Assembly: GCA_045628105.1 (NCBI GenBank)
Contig: JAZQOX010000050.1
Location: 1 to 31,735, forward strand
Length of the DNA: 31,735 nt
Direction: 5' to 3'
From: UMGS1781 sp045628105
GTDB lineage: Bacteria; Bacillota; Clostridia; TANB77; CAG-508
Shown here: piece by piece, positions 24,468 through 31,735 of the stretch
How positions within the stretch are numbered: position 1 is the first letter of the stretch
How the letters are laid out: every line of letters begins with the position of its first letter
Translations under genes and position numbers: made by a program
The notes under the pieces: generated by a model
The model's database searches: none
What the model saw: the letters and a program-made list of their open reading frames with translations, nothing else
What the model was told of the DNA's origin: nothing

Positions 24468-25392
24468 ATTTTTTTCTTCTATCTATTGCATAACAACTTC
24501 CCTTGTATTTTTTTGCTATATGTTTTACTTGGGCTCCAACTTCACCTATTTCAAGCACATTTGAAAATTTCTCATCATCAACAAGTACCACACCAATTGA
24601 AATTGCTGTTAGTGGAAAGTTTTCCATCTTTCCCTTTCTATTTTGAACTTTTAAAAATCCTCTATTTGCATCTTCTTCTGTAAAAAAGTATTTTACACCT
24701 ATATCAAATTGTGAAATAACATTCTGGCAAACGTTCTCATAATCTATTTCTTCCCCTAAAACTGCAACAAAATCATCTCCACCTATATGTCCAACAAATG
24801 CATTTGCCTTTGCAATATTATTTACATTCTTTGATATTGTTTTTGCTGTAAATTTAATAATTTCATCACCTTTTAAGAATCCATACACGTCATTATATGC
24901 CTTAAAATTATCTAAATCAAAATATAATACCGTAAATTTTTCCTTGCGAAGTAATCTTTTCTTTAATTCTGTTTGTATTTGCACATTGCCAGGTAATCCT
25001 GTTAATGGGCTTATTGTTCTATTTACAATAAGTAATCTAAATATGCTTCTTATTCTATAGTACAAATACTCTAGTCCCATTGATTTTGCAACATAGTATT
25101 CTACGTAATTTCTTGCTAAGTTTATTTCAAATTCTTTATCTTCATTAGAAGATACAACAATTATTGGAGTAATGCTATTGTCATCATTATTTCTTATTTT
25201 TTTACAAATTTCAATACTATCTCCCATTGTGTCGTCATTTATTATAATTAGCTGTGGCAAATTTTTGTAAATTAAATCAACCTCTTTTATTGATATTTTT
25301 TTAAACTGTAAATTTGCTTGTTCTTTAAATAATTCTCTTAGTTCTTCTGTTAATTTATAATCTTCATCTATAATATATATTTCTTGAAACAT
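24466..25392 (-). CDS. Receiver-like plus GGDEF diguanylate cyclase
   Basis: The product is 308 residues. The N-terminal 125 residues resemble a response-regulator receiver, with IYIIDED and a likely phospho-acceptor Asp in LIIINDD, and Lys in YYVAKSM. The C-terminal GGDEF domain starts at NRTISPLTGLPGNVQIQTEL. It carries FDLDNFKAYND and the active-site loop HIGGDDF (about 201-207), a GGDEF variant with Asp for Glu that is common in active enzymes. No RxxD inhibitory site is seen upstream of the loop. It likely makes cyclic di-GMP in response to a kinase not in the window. It lies 18 bp after a membrane protein gene in one operon. Confidence 0.87.
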   Translation of the reverse strand: MFQEIYIIDEDYKLTEELRELFKEQANLQFKKISIKEVDLIYKNLPQLIIINDDTMGDSIEICKKIRNNDDNSITPIIVVSSNEDKEFEINLARNYVEYYVAKSMGLEYLYYRIRSIFRLLIVNRTISPLTGLPGNVQIQTELKKRLLRKEKFTVLYFDLDNFKAYNDVYGFLKGDEIIKFTAKTISKNVNNIAKANAFVGHIGGDDFVAVLGEEIDYENVCQNVISQFDIGVKYFFTEEDANRGFLKVQNRKGKMENFPLTAISIGVVLVDDEKFSNVLEIGEVGAQVKHIAKKYKGSCYAIDRRKK

Positions 25393-25410
25393 TTACGCTT
25401 CTCCTTCTTC

Positions 25411-26334
25411 TTATGGTATTTGTGTGTATCTTTGTCTGCTATATGCCTTTTCAGGTTGTTCTAATGTATAAACAATAACTTCAATATCAGTTCTTCCTTG
25501 TTGAAGTGGAATTTTACTTGTTATATCGTGTTGTTCTTCACTATAGTCTGGGTAGTTTTCATCATATATTGCCTCTTCTTCCCCAACTCGAAGAATTATT
25601 TTCTTAAATCCTTTATCATGTTTTATATTAACAACTAAAATATTTCCCTCTTCTATACTAAAGTTAATTTCCGGTTCTAATACTCCAACAAAATTTTGCT
25701 CTTTAGCTATAATTTTCTCATCTTGTCCAACTACTGTAACATATAATCTGTTTGTTCCTCTAGATGCTGCTAATGATACTGTTTTTTCATTTTCTCCATT
25801 CACTTCCACAATTTGCGCTTCTTCATTTTCCCAATGATATTGAATACTTTTTAGTCCATTTCTATATTTTGCAGTAATTTTTATTACACTATTCCCATCA
25901 TAATACAAGTCTACTTGAGGTTCAAATTGCATTTCTTTAATAAATTCATTTTGTTTTCCATCTGTTCCTTTAGCAGTCACGTGAATTTCATTACAGTTTT
26001 CTGGTATATCTATTTCTACATTAAATTGAGTTTCCCCATTTATATTTTTTGTTATTTTTTCTTTCTCACTGTTCCACCAATAAGATACACTTTCAATACC
26101 AGTATTGTAATTTATTGATACTTTACATTTTTCATTTTCAAGTTGCTCTATTTGAACCTGGGGTTTACTGATAATTTTTCCTTTTCTATTTTTTCCTGCA
26201 AATTTAGCAATTAAGATAACTATTGCAAACACAATTATCAAAATTGAAAAAACAATTATCATTCTTTTTAAATCTATACTGTTTCCTCTGTAATTTTGTT
26301 TATTATTTTTTTCGGTAAGTAAAATTTGATTCAT
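25411..26334 (-). CDS. Membrane-anchored protein with Ig-like repeats
   Basis: The product is 307 residues. One N-terminal span (about 25-46, RMIIVFSILIIVFAIVILIA) follows a 24-residue cytoplasmic tail. The exterior has about three beta-repeats of 80-90 residues with a recurring pattern: a Val/Ile-rich strand, then a SVSYWWNSE or SIQYHWENE block, then a TV.AKG/VVGQDE strand. I recognise no specific family. Operon position ahead of the REC-GGDEF gene suggests a sensing or adhesion partner of cyclic di-GMP signalling, but that is inference. Confidence 0.75.
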   Translation of the reverse strand: MNQILLTEKNNKQNYRGNSIDLKRMIIVFSILIIVFAIVILIAKFAGKNRKGKIISKPQVQIEQLENEKCKVSINYNTGIESVSYWWNSEKEKITKNINGETQFNVEIDIPENCNEIHVTAKGTDGKQNEFIKEMQFEPQVDLYYDGNSVIKITAKYRNGLKSIQYHWENEEAQIVEVNGENEKTVSLAASRGTNRLYVTVVGQDEKIIAKEQNFVGVLEPEINFSIEEGNILVVNIKHDKGFKKIILRVGEEEAIYDENYPDYSEEQHDITSKIPLQQGRTDIEVIVYTLEQPEKAYSRQRYTQIP

Positions 26335-26365
26335 ACTTTTTATTCCCTCTTTTATAATATTTTGA

Positions 26366-26394
26366 TTATATCATAAAAAAAATAAATTTGTAAA
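26366..26394 (-). promoter_or_regulatory. Promoter of the Ig-like/GGDEF operon
   Basis: A minus-strand TATAAT at 26371-26366, with TTTACA about 18 bp upstream, precedes the Ig-like gene. RBS AGAGGG is present. Confidence 0.55.
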
Positions 26395-26483
26395 TATATT
26401 TTTTCATTTCTTCACATATTTATATCTTGCCCTCATATATTTAATTATATTAAGTTTAAAATTTATAAGAAAGGATTGATTTT

Positions 26484-26633
26484 ATGAATAATAATCTTGA
26501 TGTTTCTAAACTATTAGAAGCTCTTTCTAAAATGGACAAAAAAGATTTAGAAGCCGGTATAGCTAAGGCAAATCAAATTTTAAAAAGTAATAATAAGGAT
26601 GACATTATTAATAAATATAATAAGAATAAATAG
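26484..26633 (+). CDS. Small conserved-looking hypothetical protein (49 aa)
   Basis: The frame is short: ATG with AAAGGA upstream gives MNNNLDVSKLLEALSKMDKK... and ends in NKYNKNK. It is an alpha-helical, highly charged peptide (KMDKKDLEAGIAKANQILK) without membrane segment. It lies 17 bp before the next rightward gene, so the two form a small operon. Function is unknown. Confidence 0.7.
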   Translation: MNNNLDVSKLLEALSKMDKKDLEAGIAKANQILKSNNKDDIINKYNKNK

Positions 26634-26650
26634 TAAGGGGTTTAATTATT

Positions 26651-27061
26651 GTGAATGATGACTTATCAAGTTTGTTTGAAAAATTAAATATTGATAAAAA
26701 TAGTATTTCACCTGAAATGATTGATAATATCATGAATGTAGTTAATAATTTTTCTCAATCCTCTACTAATACTAGTTCCAATAGTACTTCAGAAAATAAT
26801 CATTCAGAAATTGATATGGAAGCTATTTTAAAATTAAAATCCATACTTGATAAAATGAAAATAAAAAATACCAGTCCGAGAACAAAGTTACTTCAAGATT
26901 TAAAGCCTTATTTAAATGATTCAAAAAAAAATAAAGTTGATCAATGTATGAAAATTGATAAAATGCTAGAATTATTGCCACTATTAGGAGAAGACTTTAA
27001 CGCTTCCTTATATAGTGACAATCAAGCATTACTTTTTTCCCTCATTGCTCTATTATTCTAA
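26651..27061 (+). CDS. Small hypothetical protein with conserved SPRTKLLQDLKPYL motif
   Basis: The product is 136 residues with a GTG start (AAGGGG upstream). The N-terminal helix is followed by a Ser/Thr/Asn-rich linker (about 36-56) and a helical C-terminal part. The block LLQDLKPYLNDSKKNKVDQCMKIDKMLELLPLL resembles a short motif seen in small Clostridial proteins of unknown function. Its last 9 bases overlap the end of minC on the other strand. No function is known to me. Confidence 0.75.
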   Translation: MNDDLSSLFEKLNIDKNSISPEMIDNIMNVVNNFSQSSTNTSSNSTSENNHSEIDMEAILKLKSILDKMKIKNTSPRTKLLQDLKPYLNDSKKNKVDQCMKIDKMLELLPLLGEDFNASLYSDNQALLFSLIALLF

Positions 27062-27664
27062 TTCAATTTTTTCGTCAACAATTGATGCAAATTGTTTAAT
27101 TTCAGTAAATTCCTCTCTTTCTATTTCCCTTAAAACATTGGCAATTCTTAATTGTGGACATTCAATTTTACTACTTGCTATAATTGCTTTAACATTTCCT
27201 TTTGCCCCTGCATGTGCCAATCCTCTTAATGTACCAAGCACAACAATATTATCTCCTGCAATAACTTCTGCCCCGCTGTTTACATCTCCTAAAATTACTA
27301 TGCTTCCCTCTTTCTCAAGTTTTTGACCTGATCTTAATCCACCTTTATAGAAAAATGTTTCTGAATTTTCAACATTTTGCTCATACACTTTTTTTATTCC
27401 ATACAATCCAAGCTCATTAACATTATCAAAATTGATTGTTACATCAATTTCCTCTTTTATTAATTTATAAATTTCTTCTCTTTCTTTATCCTTAATAAAT
27501 TTTCCAGTAACAAGTATTGGATTTTTGGCTTCTTTATATAATTTTTTCAAAATTGGTAGTTTTTTTTCTAAAGCTTCTAAAATTTTATCTTGTGTAGCTT
27601 CCTCGTCATTAATTTTTATTACTATTTCATTTTTTTTCATATTGACTAATATAACACTTTTCAT
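27053..27664 (-). CDS. minC: Septum-site determining protein MinC
   Basis: An inhibitor of FtsZ assembly that blocks division at the poles. The product is 203 residues. The N-terminal domain (about 1-95) is followed by the C-terminal beta-helix, with GGLRSGQKLEKEGSIVILGDVNSGAEVIAGDNIVVLG and GLAHAGAKG, which carries the MinD-binding surface. It lies 20 bp after PBP2. No minD follows within the window: the next genes are rightward. Confidence 0.95.
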   Translation of the reverse strand: MKSVILVNMKKNEIVIKINDEEATQDKILEALEKKLPILKKLYKEAKNPILVTGKFIKDKEREEIYKLIKEEIDVTINFDNVNELGLYGIKKVYEQNVENSETFFYKGGLRSGQKLEKEGSIVILGDVNSGAEVIAGDNIVVLGTLRGLAHAGAKGNVKAIIASSKIECPQLRIANVLREIEREEFTEIKQFASIVDEKIELE

Positions 27665-27684
27665 ATTAAATTCTCCCTTTAATT

Positions 27685-29751
27685 TTAAATATATGGTTTA
27701 ACTATTTTTTCATCTTCAATTTCCGTATTCAGTCCAAAGTATGCTTCCATAATTTCTCTTGTAACTTCTGCACTGTAATACCCATGTGACCCATTTTCAA
27801 CAAATACTACAACTGCAATTTCTGGATCTTCATATGGTGCAAATCCAACAAACCATGCATTAATATTTTTGCCCGCTTCTGCTGATCCTGTTTTCCCCCC
27901 AACCTGAATATCAAAGTTTTTAAATGCTGAGTAGGCTGTTCCACCAACTTCTGTTACTGATTGCATTCCTTCTAAAACCGTTTTTAAATTGTCCTGATTA
28001 ATATCTATTGTCTTCACTTCTGTGTTTTCTATTCCGAGTTTTTTATTTATTTTTTCCTTTGCTTCCTCATTATATACTGAATTTCCATTTTCATCTGTAA
28101 TATCTTTTATTATACTTATATTTATTTGTTTTCCACCATTCGTTAACATTGCAATGTATCTTGCCATTTGTAATGGTGTAAAATTGTTCTCCGCTTGTCC
28201 AATAACAGCAGATAATGTATTTCCATAATACCAAGTTTGTCCCAATTTATTATATAATGTTTTTCCTGCAAGAGTTCCTGATACTTCTCCTGTTAATTCT
28301 ACATTTGTTTTTCTTCCTAGTCCAAAATATGTTGCATACTCTTCAATTGTATCTATTCCAATTCTTGTTCCAACTTCGTAGAAAAAACAGTTGCATGATT
28401 TTTGTATTGCTTGGGATACTGTCAAATTTCCATGTCCTCTTCCATAACTTGTATAATACCAGCATTTAGGATTATATCCACCCGAATAAATACCTGCACA
28501 ATTTATTAATTCATCTTTTGTTATTTTATTTGTTTCCAGTGCTGCAATAGCAGGTATCATTTTAAAGATTGAACCTGGTGCATATGCGCTTTGTATTGTT
28601 CTATTAATTAATGCGCTTTTGCCTTCTGCAGTATATTCATTCCACTTATTACTACTTATACCATCAACAAAAAGCTGTGGTTCAAAATCAGGATAGCTTA
28701 CCATTGCTATAACATCGCCTGTTTTTACATTTAAAACAATTGCAGAACCTGTATTAACCTGTCTTCTTTCAGCAAACCCGCCGTTGTTTATTTTTTCTAT
28801 ATTTGTTTTTAATGCTTTTTCTGCTATCTGTTGTACTCTTGCATCTATTGTAAGTATAACATTTAACCCCTCGACAGCCTCTTCTGTTATATATTCTCCT
28901 GTTGTTGTTCCTTCTATTGACATATCGGTTTGTTTTGAACCATCTGTACCTTTTAAGAACTCTTCACATACATACTCGATTCCTGTTTTTCCAATATAAT
29001 CATCTAAACTATATCCTGTACTATTCTCGTATTCCGTGCTATTTATTTTACCTGTATAACCTAATACATGTGATGCCAAACTTCCATAATAATATTTTCT
29101 AACCGGTTTATATCCAATGCTAATTCCAGGGAAACTACTATTCATTTCTTCAAACTGTGATACACTTGTTTTAGATATTTCATCTGAAATTTCATATCCT
29201 CTCATACTTGTATATCCATTTTTTTCAATTCCATATCTAATTGCAATAATTTTTCTCGCATTTTCAAGATCATAGCTTTCTAAATCATATTTTTTTATAT
29301 AATAATTAAGGGTTTCCTCTGCACTATAGTCTTCACTTAATTTGTTATTTTTAAGCCATGTTGTTATTCTATTTAAATCATCATATTTATATCTTATTGG
29401 ATTAATATAAACTGGAAAATTATCTTCGTAATTATCATTGTTATTTTCTAAAACTTTTATAGCATTTAAAATAGTTGTGTTTAAATTTTGCTCATCTATT
29501 TTGCTTTTATAAATTTTTAATGAATATTTTATTTCATTACCTGCTAGCAGATTTCCATTACAATCTAGAATTTTTCCCCTTGCCGCTTTTATATTTGTTT
29601 CTCTTGTTAGACGTGAATTTGCTGTTTCTAGATATTCTTCACCATGAACAATTTGTAAATTAAATAGCTGGATTATTAATACAATTCCTATGACATATAC
29701 TAATATTGTTAAAATGTTGTATCTAACATTTTTTTTATCTAAATTTGCCAC
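27685..29751 (-). CDS. mrdA: Penicillin-binding protein 2 (elongasome transpeptidase)
   Basis: A class B PBP of rod-shape synthesis, 688 residues. An N-terminal span (about 12-33) is followed by the dimerisation domain (NSRLTRETNIKAARGKILD) and the transpeptidase domain with SxxK in APGSIFKM (about residue 392), SCN (about 450) and KTGSAE (about 618). The start is GTG with AAAGGAGG 5 nt upstream. It follows mreD in the same operon and precedes minC, the usual Clostridial shape-gene order. Confidence 0.96.
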   Translation of the reverse strand: MANLDKKNVRYNILTILVYVIGIVLIIQLFNLQIVHGEEYLETANSRLTRETNIKAARGKILDCNGNLLAGNEIKYSLKIYKSKIDEQNLNTTILNAIKVLENNNDNYEDNFPVYINPIRYKYDDLNRITTWLKNNKLSEDYSAEETLNYYIKKYDLESYDLENARKIIAIRYGIEKNGYTSMRGYEISDEISKTSVSQFEEMNSSFPGISIGYKPVRKYYYGSLASHVLGYTGKINSTEYENSTGYSLDDYIGKTGIEYVCEEFLKGTDGSKQTDMSIEGTTTGEYITEEAVEGLNVILTIDARVQQIAEKALKTNIEKINNGGFAERRQVNTGSAIVLNVKTGDVIAMVSYPDFEPQLFVDGISSNKWNEYTAEGKSALINRTIQSAYAPGSIFKMIPAIAALETNKITKDELINCAGIYSGGYNPKCWYYTSYGRGHGNLTVSQAIQKSCNCFFYEVGTRIGIDTIEEYATYFGLGRKTNVELTGEVSGTLAGKTLYNKLGQTWYYGNTLSAVIGQAENNFTPLQMARYIAMLTNGGKQINISIIKDITDENGNSVYNEEAKEKINKKLGIENTEVKTIDINQDNLKTVLEGMQSVTEVGGTAYSAFKNFDIQVGGKTGSAEAGKNINAWFVGFAPYEDPEIAVVVFVENGSHGYYSAEVTREIMEAYFGLNTEIEDEKIVKPYI

Positions 29752-29762
29752 AATGTCCTCCT

Positions 29763-30296
29763 TTAATAGTATTTCATATATGATTTGTTTTCTGAAAAAA
29801 TTACTTCTGTTTTTTCCCCAAGCTTTTGTATTATATCGTACAAACCTGTAATTAAAATTCCATTGTATATTGCTTCTACTCCAACAATTTTCATAAATTC
29901 AATAAAATTAGGATCCGCATTCATTAATATTATTTGCATCGTATAATTAATAATTTCACAAAAAAATGTAATCAGTATTGTCATAATAATAAAAGTAATT
30001 CTATTATCCCTCGCAAAGCTCCTATTTAAGTTACCTCCGATTATTCCTGCCATTCCAAGCATAATACTATTTATTCCAATTCGCTTTCCAACAAATAAAT
30101 CTAGTAAAAATCCAAAAAAAAGTCCCAGTGAAAATCCATATATTCTTCCTAAATATAGTCCAATAAACATTGCCTGTATTATAAATAAATTTGGTTTTAC
30201 TCCGCCTAGATTATACCAGTTAAAAAAATTTGATTGAAGAAAAAATATTATAAAAAATATAACAAAAAAAAGTATTATAATTGCAACCCTTTTCAT
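29763..30296 (-). CDS. mreD: Rod-shape determining protein MreD
   Basis: An integral membrane protein of the elongasome, 177 residues. It has five to six hydrophobic spans beginning at VAIIILFFVIFFIIFF, with the NLGGVKPNLFII and GFLLDLFVGKRIGIN blocks typical of the family. ATG at 30296 is preferred, with GGAG 5 nt before it; a TTG one codon up is possible. mreB and mreC, usually upstream, are absent from this operon: a promoter directly precedes mreD. Confidence 0.9.
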   Translation of the reverse strand: MKRVAIIILFFVIFFIIFFLQSNFFNWYNLGGVKPNLFIIQAMFIGLYLGRIYGFSLGLFFGFLLDLFVGKRIGINSIMLGMAGIIGGNLNRSFARDNRITFIIMTILITFFCEIINYTMQIILMNADPNFIEFMKIVGVEAIYNGILITGLYDIIQKLGEKTEVIFSENKSYMKYY

Positions 30297-30323
30297 CAAT
30301 TCTCCTTAATTTTAATGTATATT

Positions 30324-30352
30324 ATTATATCAACATTTTGATATTTTTTCAA
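30324..30352 (-). promoter_or_regulatory. Promoter of mreD-mrdA-minC
   Basis: On the minus strand TTGAAA and TATAAT are 17 bp apart. About 20 bp upstream is a hairpin, AATAAGG/CCTTATT. Confidence 0.7.
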
Positions 30353-30420
30353 TACTTTATGCATAATAAGGCTATTTTCAACCTCCTTATTTTCAAAATT
30401 TATGTCTTATGTTTTTGTGC

Positions 30421-30487
30421 TTGTAACATTTTTGTAACATAATTTTAACATAATTGTAATATTATTTTTATGTTTTTGTTGTATAAT
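30421..30487 (+). promoter_or_regulatory. Four 11-bp phased TTGTAACAT repeats and a -10 box
   Basis: TTGTAACAT, TTGTAACAT, TTTTAACAT and TTGTAATAT start at 30421, 30432, 30443 and 30454, exactly 11 bp apart. The -10 TATAAT is at 30482-30487, and the last repeat covers the -35 position. Direct repeats of TTAACA type with 11-bp period are the classic binding mode of PhoP/PhoB and other OmpR-family regulators. The regulator itself is not in the window. Confidence 0.7.
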
Positions 30488-30520
30488 TATTCTGTACAAA
30501 TGAAAGAAAGGATGTTATCA

Positions 30521-31630
30521 ATGAATATAGACTATTTGTTGAAAAAGGAAGGAATTACAAATGTTAAAGAATTAAAGCCAACTCAGATTAAGACTATAGC
30601 AAAAGATCTTGCAATAAAACTTTGTCTTGCTTTTCCTGAGCATGATATGGATAGGCAGTCTTTATATACGGCTTTTTGTTCTCTAGATATGTTTACTGCT
30701 TCTATGCCTAATGATTCTAGCGGTGCAAAATATATTTCTGGCAGTAACTCTATATATTTTAATAATACCCTTGATTTTTCAACCTTTCCAGAAGTTGCCA
30801 TGCATGAATGTATTCACTTTCTTCAGGAAGCAAAATTTTCTAGCAATGGTAATTTGATAGGTTTGTCTAATCTTGCTTTAAACGAAGCAGCTGTTCAACT
30901 TATGGCTTCTGAAGCCAATATGTCTGACATGACAGAAGAAAAATATTATGATATAACATTAAAAACAATAAGTCCAAATTATTATCCTTTGGAATGTGCA
31001 CTAATAAATGAGATTGTTTATTTTACTGGAACGTATTCTTTATATCATAGTCTTTTAAATAGTAATGATATTTTTAAAAATACATTCATTGCAAAATTCA
31101 GTAAAAAAATATATGAAAAATTTGTGAAACAATTAGATAAATTACTTCAACTTGAAAATGATGTTAATGACCTAATCTCTGAACTTCAACTTGCTTCAAA
31201 TTCGCATTCTATTAAACATTTAAATAATTCTATTTTGAAACAAAAAAAAGAAATAACTAATTTATTTTTCTCAATTCAAAATTTTATAATTAGCAATTGT
31301 TTTTCTTGCGAATTTAATAGTATTAGTACAATGGAGGATTTAACAGATTTTAAAAATAAACTATATAATTTTAAAGCTATTTTAGGAACTACTTCTAACT
31401 ACACTTACTATAATGAATTCTATTGTAGCTTAATGAATGCTGTTGAAAATAAAAAAGAGGAAATTCTTAAATATGGTGAAATAAGCTTGTTTAAGCAAGA
31501 ATGTACTGCTTTAACAATTTCTCAAAAAGCAGTTGATAAATTTAATTTTGCTCGCATATTTTTAACAAAACTCCATAAATTGTTTAAGCTAAACACTGGA
31601 ACTGTTAGTGAATATGATAAATTAAACTGA
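30521..31630 (+). CDS. Uncharacterised protein with HExxH zinc-peptidase motif
   Basis: The product is 369 residues, starting at MNIDYLLKKEG with GAAAGGATG upstream. A longer in-frame start at 30470 would lie inside the promoter. HECIH (residues 95-99) and Glu122 in LNEAAVQ, 23 residues after the second His, fit a gluzincin-like zinc site. The C-terminal half (about 200-369) is helical, charged and perhaps coiled. There is no signal peptide or membrane span, so it is likely cytoplasmic. I know no function and no family name. It is controlled by the phased repeat promoter and ends at a strong terminator, a single-gene unit. Confidence 0.75.
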   Translation: MNIDYLLKKEGITNVKELKPTQIKTIAKDLAIKLCLAFPEHDMDRQSLYTAFCSLDMFTASMPNDSSGAKYISGSNSIYFNNTLDFSTFPEVAMHECIHFLQEAKFSSNGNLIGLSNLALNEAAVQLMASEANMSDMTEEKYYDITLKTISPNYYPLECALINEIVYFTGTYSLYHSLLNSNDIFKNTFIAKFSKKIYEKFVKQLDKLLQLENDVNDLISELQLASNSHSIKHLNNSILKQKKEITNLFFSIQNFIISNCFSCEFNSISTMEDLTDFKNKLYNFKAILGTTSNYTYYNEFYCSLMNAVENKKEEILKYGEISLFKQECTALTISQKAVDKFNFARIFLTKLHKLFKLNTGTVSEYDKLN

Positions 31631-31651
31631 TGTTTTTTAACATCAGTTTTT
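31625..31651 (+). terminator. Intrinsic terminator of the HExxH gene
   Basis: A 10-bp stem AACTGATGTT/AACATCAGTT with a TTTT loop and a T-run overlaps the stop codon. Confidence 0.88.
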
Positions 31652-31735
31652 GTTATTTATATTACAATTTTAATAAATAATATTATTAAAATACCTTGAA
31701 AATTTTGAAGTTTATTGATATAAGTATATAGAGGT
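31652..31735. other. Terminal intergenic stretch
   Basis: AT-rich and without ORF or ribosome site. I see nothing definite in it. Confidence 0.3.

Overview
The window is about 31.7 kb of very AT-rich DNA with a Firmicutes/Clostridia gene set: pta-ackA, formate-tetrahydrofolate ligase, mreD-PBP2-minC, a FemABX-type transferase, a sortase and sortase-anchored surface proteins. It looks like chromosome of an anaerobic, probably host-associated, Gram-positive bacterium. I cannot name the species. I see no tRNA, rRNA, CRISPR array, intact transposase or prophage.

Layout from left to right. At the left edge a leftward gene starts, with only its start codon inside. Next come a huge Cys/His-rich repeat surface protein, recG and recD2 (translationally coupled), a compact locus that looks like a type I toxin-antitoxin pair, tsaC/sua5, a long palindrome, an Elp3-like radical SAM gene, rnc, thiN, ackA, pta, a femX-like gene and maf. 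Then come a surface protein plus sortase pair and an unknown gene, all leftward. fhs runs rightward and meets cwlD tail to tail. A MucBP/LPNTG protein, a REC-GGDEF protein and a membrane protein with Ig-like repeats follow, all leftward. Two small rightward genes then meet the leftward mreD-mrdA-minC operon. A rightward HExxH protein closes the window.

The main observation is a decoding anomaly. Four otherwise intact conserved genes (recD2, thiN, the sortase and cwlD) are each broken in the reading frame at an in-frame CGG codon followed by A. In all five cases (cwlD has two, 19 nt apart) skipping one base, so that CGGA is read as one glycine (GGA), restores the exact conserved protein. By eye I found no other in-frame CGG codon in any real gene here, although CGT, CGC, CGA, AGA and AGG all serve as arginine. 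About twenty CGGA tetranucleotides lying out of phase sit in intact genes. This fits a genome in which CGG is unassigned and triggers +1 frameshifting or quadruplet decoding as glycine. A systematic sequence error is the alternative, but the frame dependence argues against it.

Other points of note: 11-bp-phased TTGTAACAT/TTACAA direct repeats stand in front of three surface or unknown genes. The 117-bp repeats of the giant Cys-rich protein are nearly identical. One surface protein ends right at its LPITG motif. The toxin-antitoxin-like locus has two facing transcripts that start with the same short leader.
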